In this document: positions 59,124 to 64,000 of the stretch, piece by piece | Position numbering within the stretch: the first letter of the stretch is position 1 | How the letters are laid out: each line of letters opens with the position of its first letter | Source: Streptomyces mashuensis | GTDB lineage: Bacteria > Actinomycetota > Actinomycetes > Streptomycetales > Streptomycetaceae | Reading direction: 5' to 3' | DNA length: 64,000 nucleotides | Assembly (NCBI RefSeq): GCF_014654785.1 | Contig: NZ_BNBD01000016.1 | Span: 1-64,000 of the forward strand | The notes under the pieces: generated by a model | Databases searched by the model: none | Told to the model about the DNA's origin: nothing | What the model saw: the letters and a program-made list of their open reading frames with translations, nothing else | Made by a program: the position numbers and the translations under genes

Positions 59124-59231
59124 TCAGTAGTGCCCGGGGCCGTTGGCGTCCGGGCAGACGACGACGCTGCCGTCGTCCTGCGCGATGAGTCCGCTGCCGC
59201 CGCACTTCGCACACGGTTGCTGGTTGCCCAC
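59124..59231 (-). CDS. 35-residue CxxCxGxG zinc-ribbon peptide
   Basis: GTG 59231 to TGA 59124 encodes VGNQQPCAKCGGSGLIAQDD followed by GSVVVCPDANGPGHY. CAKCGGSG is the CxxCxGxG module of DnaJ zinc fingers, and a third Cys follows. GAGGGGCACC precedes the start. It is probably a real micro-gene: codon bias is good and the motif precise. It may dimerise to bind zinc. Function unknown. Confidence 0.6.
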   Translation of the reverse strand: MGNQQPCAKCGGSGLIAQDDGSVVVCPDANGPGHY

Positions 59232-59271
59232 GGTGCCCCTCCTGTCGTGTCCGGTCGTGCCCTGTCATGTC

Positions 59272-59508
59272 CTAGCGCGGGATGGTGAACGTGTGCTCGC
59301 ATCCCTCGTACGTGAGCTCGCCCCCCTCGAGCGTGCCCGGCTTCAGCAGCACCGACGCACCCAGGCGCCCGCAGTCCGGGCATGCGGGGAATCCCGTCCG
59401 GACCGGTACGCACACGGGAACGCCGGAGGTTCCGCACAGCTTGATGCCGTAGTCGGTGATCGCTGCACGGATGCGGGCCAGGTGGGTTTCGCTCAACGTC
59501 GGCTGCAT
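59272..59508 (-). CDS. Small cysteine-containing protein
   Basis: 78 residues from ATG 59508 (an in-frame start at 59553 is possible but lacks a good ribosome site). Helical start (TLSETHLARIRAAITDYGIK), then GVPVCVPVRTGFPACPDCGRLG with a CxxC and LTYEGCEHTFTIP, which together could form a zinc ribbon. No family recognised. Lies 40 bases upstream of the 35-residue peptide on the same strand; the two may be co-transcribed metal-binding proteins. Confidence 0.65.
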   Translation of the reverse strand: MQPTLSETHLARIRAAITDYGIKLCGTSGVPVCVPVRTGFPACPDCGRLGASVLLKPGTLEGGELTYEGCEHTFTIPR

Positions 59509-59571
59509 GGATCTATGACACCACTTCTCCGGCCCGGGCCGGGCGGCGAACACGAAGGTGACTCCCGCCTC

Positions 59572-60423
59572 TCAGCGGAAGGCGGCGGCGTGCTCGCGCG
59601 CCCACTCCTCGAACGTGCGGGCCGGGACACCGGTGAGCTCCCGGACCGTGTCCCGCACCGCGAGCAGCTCCTCGTTGACGTCACCGCCCATCAGGTCGAG
59701 CACGTCGGCGGCGGTCGCGTCGCCGAGGACGGCGGCGAGGTCGCGGTGGGCCTCCTCCCGGCTGATCTCGGTGAAGGTCACCTCCCGGCCCAGGGCAGCG
59801 GCCAGGGCCGCGGCCTGGCGCCGGGGCGTGACGGTCTCCGGGCCGGTCAGCGCGTACGTCCGGCCCCGGTGGCCGGGGCCGGTGAGCACGACCCGGGCCA
59901 CGGCGGCGATGTCGGCCGGGTCGATGACGGGCAGTCCGGTGTCGGCGAAGGGGGCGCGGACCGTGCCGTGTTCGCGGACCGACGGCGCCCACCACAGGGT
60001 GTTCGAGGCGAACTGGGTGGGCCGCAGGATCGTCCAGTCCATGCCGCTGTCCCGCACCGCCCGTTCGGCGGCGTGGATCGACGCGTAGCACGCCAGGTGC
60101 GGGTGCGTCTGCACGGCGATGCTGGAGACGAGCACCACGTGGTCGACGCCCGCCTCGCGGGCGGCGGTCAGCACGCCGTCCTCGGCGGCGGAGCCGGCCG
60201 CGGTGCTCGTGCCGGACAGGAGCACCATGGCGCGGACGCCCTTGAGCGCGGCGTGCAGGGTGTCCGGCCGGGTCAGGTCGCCCTCGACGGCCTCGACGCC
60301 GGCGGGGAAGGAGGCCCGGGCCGGGTTGCGGGTCAGGCCGCGGACGGGGCCGGCACCGTGTGCGTGCAGCTGCCGCAGCAGAGCGCTCCCGATGTTGCCG
60401 GTCGCGCCGGTCACGAGGATCAT
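59572..60423 (-). CDS. NmrA-like NAD(P)-binding reductase
   Basis: 283 residues from ATG 60423, chosen because MILVTGATGNIGSALLRQL puts the dinucleotide motif at the N-terminus and GGAAGAG precedes it; an ATG at 60441 adds six residues. Atypical short-chain dehydrogenase with VEGDLTRPDTL, HVVLVSSIAVQT and WTILRPTQFASN. Relatives reduce quinones or sense redox state. Its promoter has the MerR-type over-long spacer (60472-60502), so induction by a redox or xenobiotic signal is likely. No MerR gene is present in the window. Confidence 0.88.
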   Translation of the reverse strand: MILVTGATGNIGSALLRQLHAHGAGPVRGLTRNPARASFPAGVEAVEGDLTRPDTLHAALKGVRAMVLLSGTSTAAGSAAEDGVLTAAREAGVDHVVLVSSIAVQTHPHLACYASIHAAERAVRDSGMDWTILRPTQFASNTLWWAPSVREHGTVRAPFADTGLPVIDPADIAAVARVVLTGPGHRGRTYALTGPETVTPRRQAAALAAALGREVTFTEISREEAHRDLAAVLGDATAADVLDLMGGDVNEELLAVRDTVRELTGVPARTFEEWAREHAAAFR

Positions 60424-60471
60424 CGTCACTCTTCCTGTCATGGGTCGGGACGTGCAGGATCACCGCGGGGC

Positions 60472-60502
60472 ACGCTAGGACCTCGACCGCGGTTGAGGTC
60501 AA
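60472..60502 (-). promoter_or_regulatory. MerR-type promoter of the NmrA-like gene
   Basis: Minus strand: -35 TTGACC (60502-60497), 19-base spacer TCAACCGCGGTCGAGGTCC, -10 TAGCGT (60477-60472). The near-perfect palindrome GACCTCAACCGCGGTCGAGGTC centred in the long spacer matches MerR-family sites and is shared with the cyclitol operon promoter at 42283-42313. Predicted leader about 40 bases. Confidence 0.65.
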
Positions 60503-60532
60503 GGGCCGGGGTCACGGGCGGGTCACGGCCCG

Positions 60533-61402
60533 TCAGTCGCGCGGGCGGCGGGCGAAGTGCACGGTCCGCGCGGTGAGCAGGAACAGGTCGGGCCGGCGGT
60601 CGACGCCCTCGGGGCTGTCCGGGTCCAGCAGGCGGTCCAGCGCGGCCAGGTCGTCCTGGTCCAGCAGCCCGTCGAGGACCGTGCGGTACCGCTCCAGCAT
60701 CCGGCGCACGGACGCGCGCGGGCCCTCCGCGAGCGGTGCCGGGTGGTCGACGAGGAAGGACGCGCTGTGCGCGTCGGTGAGGCCGGCGGCGCGCAGCATG
60801 GCCGGCCAGTCCTCGACCGCCGCGACCGTTCCCGGCAGTTCGGCCCGCATCCGCTCGAACCGCTCCGCCCGCGCCGCGTCCAGGCGTTCCTGGAGCCCGG
60901 GCCGGCCGGTGCCGGCGTCGCGCGGCAGGAAGCGCACGGGCAGGCCGCCCTCGGTGACGGCCAGGACGCCGCCGGGGGCGACCAGCCCCGCCAGCCGCTT
61001 CAGGCCGCCCTGCTGGTCACCGAGGTGATGGACGACGTTCGCCGCCCACACCAGGTCCGCCTCGCCCAGCCCGCCGAGGTCCTCGGGGAAGCCGGCGGTG
61101 CGCGTCCGCAGCCGGACGCCCAGCCGGCGGGCCCGCGCCTCGGCCCGCGCGAGCAGCTCCGGCTCCCCGTCCACGGCCACCACCTCGGCCTGCGGGAACC
61201 GCTCGGCCAGCAGGCAGGCGGCCACGCCGGGGCCGCTGCCGACGTCGAGGACGCGCCGCGGCGCCGGGCCGTCCAGCCGCGCCAGGGCGTCGCGCACGTA
61301 CGAGGCGTGGGTCTCCGCCTCGTTCTCCAGCAGGTCGGCCATCGCCGCCCAGTCGAAGTCGTCGGTTCCGTGATCGTGGGTGCCATGGGTGCCGTGGGTC
61401 AT
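60533..61402 (-). CDS. Class I SAM-dependent methyltransferase
   Basis: 289 residues. A short repetitive start (THGTHGTHDHG), then SAM motif RRVLDVGSGPGVAACLLAER, acidic AEVVAVDGEPELL, ADLVWAANVVHHLGDQQGGL and GGVLAVTEGGLPVRF. Small-molecule methyltransferase of the Ubi/COQ5-like or antibiotic type. The C-terminal helical region (DDLAALDRLLDPDSPEGV) is a substrate cap. Divergent from the DUF1275 gene; unrelated to its neighbours as far as visible. Confidence 0.88.
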   Translation of the reverse strand: MTHGTHGTHDHGTDDFDWAAMADLLENEAETHASYVRDALARLDGPAPRRVLDVGSGPGVAACLLAERFPQAEVVAVDGEPELLARAEARARRLGVRLRTRTAGFPEDLGGLGEADLVWAANVVHHLGDQQGGLKRLAGLVAPGGVLAVTEGGLPVRFLPRDAGTGRPGLQERLDAARAERFERMRAELPGTVAAVEDWPAMLRAAGLTDAHSASFLVDHPAPLAEGPRASVRRMLERYRTVLDGLLDQDDLAALDRLLDPDSPEGVDRRPDLFLLTARTVHFARRPRD

Positions 61403-61585
61403 CGTCGTTCCTCCAGCGGTACGGGGTCGTGTCGGGCGTGGCACCGACCGTGCCCGCTCCAGGCCGCCTTGGCAAAGATTCTTGCTGTTTCTGCAAAGAA
61501 CTGGCGGTCCGCAGGGTGAACGCATGCACGGTGCGTGCCCGTCCGCGGTAGGAATCGCGAGGGGACCGGGAGACGAGGAGGCGCC

Positions 61586-62293
61586 GTGAAACCCGAGGCC
61601 GGCGGCGGGCTGACGGCGGCGATGGTCGCGCTCACGGTCACCACGGGCGTGGTGGAGGCCGTCAGCTTCCTGGTGCTGGGGCCGGTGTTCACGGCGGTGC
61701 AGACCGGCAACCTGCTCCTCCTCGGCTTCGCGTTCGCCGGGGAGGGCGGCCTGTCGCCGGCGGCCTCGGCGGCCTCCCTCGGCGGGTTCGTGCTGGGCGC
61801 GCTGCTGGGCGCCCGCTTCGAGTCGGAGGAGGACGTGCGGGGGCACCGCTGGTTCGTGTCCGGGCTGCTGTGCGAGGCGGCGCTCCTGGGCGGAGCGGCG
61901 GCCGTGGCCTGGGGCCGCGTCGAGCAGCACGGCGGTCCGCTCACCACGGCGCAGTACGCCGTCACGGCGACGGTGGCGGCGGCCATGGGCATGCGCAACG
62001 TCACCACGCTGCGGGCCGGCGTGCCGGGCATGCCCACCACGGTGGCCACCCGGGCGCTGACGGGTCTCCTCGGCAGCGCGCCCACGGCGCTGGACACCCG
62101 TATCCCGGCGGGCCGGGCCAACCAGCTGCACCGCGCCGCGTCGGTCGTGGGCATGTTCGGCGGCGGTCTGCTGGGCGCGTTGCTGCTGCACGCGGCCGTC
62201 CGCCCGGCCGTGGTCCTGCTGGCGGTGGCCGCGGCGGTCCTGCTCGTCGCCGCGGCCTACGGCTGCGTCCCCCGGCGGACGGACGTGACATGA
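61586..62293 (+). CDS. YoaK/DUF1275 family membrane protein
   Basis: 235 residues with GTG start and GACGAGGAGG upstream. Six membrane helices with the family signature TTGVVEAVSFLVLGPVFTAV, QTGNLLLLGFAFAG and MGMRNVTTLRAGVPGMPTTV. Possible small transporter; function in bacteria unproven. Convergent with the GNAT gene, 12 bases between stops. Confidence 0.9.
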   Translation: MKPEAGGGLTAAMVALTVTTGVVEAVSFLVLGPVFTAVQTGNLLLLGFAFAGEGGLSPAASAASLGGFVLGALLGARFESEEDVRGHRWFVSGLLCEAALLGGAAAVAWGRVEQHGGPLTTAQYAVTATVAAAMGMRNVTTLRAGVPGMPTTVATRALTGLLGSAPTALDTRIPAGRANQLHRAASVVGMFGGGLLGALLLHAAVRPAVVLLAVAAAVLLVAAAYGCVPRRTDVT

Positions 62294-62305
62294 CGTGACG
62301 TGCGG

Positions 62306-62869
62306 TCAGATGTCGATCGTCGTGTCGAGCGGTTTGCTCATGAACAGCGCCGTCTCGCCCTCGCTCGGCGTGCCGCGGTAGTGGGTGGTGTCCAGGCCGC
62401 ACAGCGCGAACCCGAGGCGCTGGTAGGCACGGATCGCGGGCACGTTGACGTTGGTCACCTCCAGCCAGGCCGTCCGGGCGCCGTGGCGGCGCCCGTGGGC
62501 GAGGGCCCGCCGCAGCAGTGCGCCGCCGATGCCCTGCCCGCGGTGGCCGGGGGCCACCGCGATCTCGTGGACGACCAGGCGGCGGTTCCACTCCTCCACG
62601 CCGGCGGCCACGAAACCGCAGACGGTGCCGTCCGCCACCGCGACCTCCACGTGGCGGCCCGGGGCCAGGAGGTCCTCGCCGTCGCCGTCGTCTGCGGGGA
62701 ACGTCTTGACCAGCGGCGGGTCCACCGCGGTGGGCCGCAGCACGAAGGCGTGGCCGTCCGCGACCACCTCGTAGACCGTGTCGGTGGTGAACGCGTCGTC
62801 GATCGCCTCGATCTGCGCGCGGTCGCCCGGTTCCGCCGGCCGGTACTCGATGCGCCGTTCCGTCCCCAT
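62306..62869 (-). CDS. GNAT acetyltransferase, streptothricin acetyltransferase-like
   Basis: 187 residues. From memory it follows streptothricin acetyltransferases closely: YRPAEPGDRAQIEAIDDAFT, DPPLVKTFPADDGDGED, the acetyl-CoA motif VAPGHRGQGIGGALLRRAL, WLEVTNVNVPAIRAYQRLGF and the ending CGLDTTHYRGTPSEGETALF. Those enzymes inactivate streptothricin by acetylating its beta-lysine. ATG 62869 follows GGGAGTGGCG. The frame is open upstream as far as the decarboxylase, but the extra sequence is Pro/Gly-rich and unlike GNATs. Likely a resistance or amine-modifying enzyme. Confidence 0.85.
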   Translation of the reverse strand: MGTERRIEYRPAEPGDRAQIEAIDDAFTTDTVYEVVADGHAFVLRPTAVDPPLVKTFPADDGDGEDLLAPGRHVEVAVADGTVCGFVAAGVEEWNRRLVVHEIAVAPGHRGQGIGGALLRRALAHGRRHGARTAWLEVTNVNVPAIRAYQRLGFALCGLDTTHYRGTPSEGETALFMSKPLDTTIDI

Positions 62870-63145
62870 CGCCACTCCCCCACCGGCCGTGTCGTCGTTC
62901 CCGTGCCCCGAGCATAAGCAGGGGCGCCGGCCGCCGGTGCCGCCGCCCGGCGGCGGGGTCAGCACGCGGCCCGCCATGTTCGCCGCCGCCAGACCCAGTT
63001 GCACCACCGTGCCCGGGTCGGTGTCCCCGTCCACCGCCGCCCAGCCCGCCACCGCGGCGCAGGCCGCGGCCAGCGCCACCACGACGGACCGCCGTGCGCG
63101 CCCGGCCGCCCGCGGGCCCGGCCGTACGCCCATCACCTCAGTCAC
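62870..63145 (-). other. Open frame with one membrane helix upstream of the GNAT gene
   Basis: In the GNAT frame, translation could start at GTG 63145 (GTGACTGA, overlapping the decarboxylase stop by 8 bases) or ATG 63133. It would give about 90 residues: an Arg-rich start, a helix RRSVVVALAAACAAVAGWAA, VQLGLAAANMAGRVL and a Gly/Pro tail, read straight into the GNAT without a stop and including one TTA codon at 62912. Either the GNAT has a membrane-anchored long form, or this is a small membrane gene that has lost its stop. No ribosome site decides it. Confidence 0.35.
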
Positions 63146-64000
63146 CGCTCTGCGCCACGACCTGCTCCAGCGTCTGGGCCGGCCGCAACAGGCTGAACCG
63201 CACGGCGCCGGCCGGGTCGACGCGGAAGCCGTGCACCGCCGGGTCGGGGAAGCTGTTGTAGTGGAAGGGCGTGGAGAAGTAGTAGGCGCCCGTGTCGAGC
63301 AGCGCGACGATGTCGCCCTGTTCCAGCAGGGGCAGCGGGTGGGCGTGCGCCACGAGGTCCCCGGCGAAGCAGCAGGGGCCCGCGACGTCCTGCGGCACGG
63401 GCTCGCCGTGCTTGGCCGTGCCCGTGGGCCCGTACGCGGCGATCCGCAGCGGCCACGTCCCGGGCAGGAACACGGTCCGTACGGCGACCTGGGCGCCGGC
63501 GTGCGTGATGGCGACGCGGCGGCCGCCGGCCGTCTTGGTGTACTCGACGTACGCGGCGGTGAAGCCGTTCTTCGCCAGCAGCGCGCGGCCGAACTCCGTG
63601 ACGACCTCGTACTCCCCGCCGAACAGGTCCGGGGCGCGGTCGCGCAGCCGGGCGGCGTACGCGGCGAAGCCGGGCCGTACGGTGTCGCCGGTGAAGTCCA
63701 CCGGCAGGCCGCCGCCGATGTCGATGCCGGTGACCTGGCGCCGGCCGAGCGCGGCATTGACCTGCCCGGCGAACTCCACCGCCTTCGCGACGCCCTCGGC
63801 GATGAGGTCCAGGGGGCAGCCCTGCGAGCCGACGTGGGCGTGCACCCGGGTGAGCCAGGGGCGGTCCCGGTAGGCGCGCAGCAGCCGGTCGCGGTTGCCG
63901 TCGTCCTCCAGGGCGATGCCGAACTTCGAGGTGGCGGTGGCGGTGCTCAGAGCGGCGATGGCGCCCCCGCCGACCTGCGGGTTGACGCGCACCCCGATGC
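63138..64000 (-). CDS. PLP-dependent basic amino acid decarboxylase (fold III), C-terminal part
   Basis: Partial: enters at 64000 and stops at 63138, about 287 residues visible. Alanine-racemase-fold decarboxylase (DapDC/ODC group): NPQVGGGAIAALSTATATSK, SKFGIALEDDG, HAHVGSQGCPLDLI, GIDIGGGLPVDFTGDT, then the partner-site motif GPCCFAGDLVAHAHPLPLL and LLDTGAYYFSTPFHYNS. The substrate is a basic or diamino acid; lysine/ornithine/arginine/diaminopimelate cannot be told apart here. The PLP Lys lies beyond the window edge. The 8-base GTGACTGA at its end could start the next frame. Confidence 0.85.
   Translation of the reverse strand, partial: IGVRVNPQVGGGAIAALSTATATSKFGIALEDDGNRDRLLRAYRDRPWLTRVHAHVGSQGCPLDLIAEGVAKAVEFAGQVNAALGRRQVTGIDIGGGLPVDFTGDTVRPGFAAYAARLRDRAPDLFGGEYEVVTEFGRALLAKNGFTAAYVEYTKTAGGRRVAITHAGAQVAVRTVFLPGTWPLRIAAYGPTGTAKHGEPVPQDVAGPCCFAGDLVAHAHPLPLLEQGDIVALLDTGAYYFSTPFHYNSFPDPAVHGFRVDPAGAVRFSLLRPAQTLEQVVAQSGD

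Overview
The window is a 64 kb piece of a high-GC actinobacterial chromosome, almost certainly Streptomyces or a near relative. The evidence is the strong G/C third-position bias, frequent GTG and TTG starts, many 4-base ATGA and 8-base gene overlaps, leaderless promoters with a TAGG(C/T)T -10 box directly before the ATG, rare TTA (bldA) codons concentrated in accessory genes, and typical families (AfsR/SARP regulator, SpoIIE phosphatase, LRV protein). I found no tRNA, rRNA, IS element or CRISPR array. One gene runs off each end.

1-9 kb: a partial secreted muralytic-type protein, a small membrane protein, a TetR/cytochrome P450 pair, a StyA-type flavin monooxygenase convergent with and overlapping the P450 and preceded by four perfect 11-bp repeats, a Tat-exported PQQ-like propeller protein, a DJ-1/PfpI protein resembling isonitrile hydratase divergent from a LysR regulator with two TTA codons, and a methyltransferase. 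9-17 kb: hydrolase, pseudouridine catabolism pair (psuG-psuK), lipoprotein, erythromycin-esterase-like protein, cupin, TetR-hydrolase operon, and two small gene relics (O-methyltransferase N-terminus, acyl carrier C-terminus).

17-27 kb (minus strand): a 1295-residue Pls-type peptide synthetase (A-T-membrane/tandem acyltransferase-like) whose adenylation pocket reads as lysine-specific, translationally coupled to a secreted M1 aminopeptidase carrying a TTA codon, followed by glutamate decarboxylase and a type II NADH dehydrogenase. This looks like an epsilon-polylysine-type polycation locus. A photolyase diverges from it. 27-34 kb: a METOD1-domain/SpoIIE-phosphatase signalling pair, secreted carboxylesterase, and a NarL-type two-component system.

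34-49 kb is the main biosynthetic region. A tightly coupled minus-strand operon encodes an NTF2-like protein, an ICMT-like methyltransferase, a decayed 2-deoxy-scyllo-inosose-synthase-like protein, an intact 2-epi-5-epi-valiolone-type sedulose phosphate cyclase, two cupin proteins, a VOC protein, a GMC oxidoreductase and an extradiol dioxygenase: a C7-cyclitol gene set. Diverging from it is an AfsR-like SARP regulator and, downstream of that, an isonitrile operon (IsnA/PvcA, IsnB/PvcB, HpaB/PvcC-like hydroxylase, and a 72-residue orphan). Arrays of 11/12-bp direct repeats of the SARP-operator type lie in front of both operons, suggesting that one regulator drives cyclitol and isonitrile genes together, so the two may make one hybrid product.

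49-64 kb: membrane acyltransferase and DUF1023-type hydrolase pair, LRV repeat protein, a four-gene secreted/surface operon (metzincin-like protease with FnIII and ricin-like domains, papain-like protease, two proteins with C-terminal membrane anchors) closed by an 18-bp-stem terminator, an OmpR-type regulator lacking its phosphoacceptor Asp, two very small cysteine-rich proteins, an NmrA-like reductase behind a MerR-type 19-bp-spacer promoter, a methyltransferase, a YoaK/DUF1275 membrane protein, a streptothricin-acetyltransferase-like GNAT, and a partial PLP-dependent basic amino acid decarboxylase.
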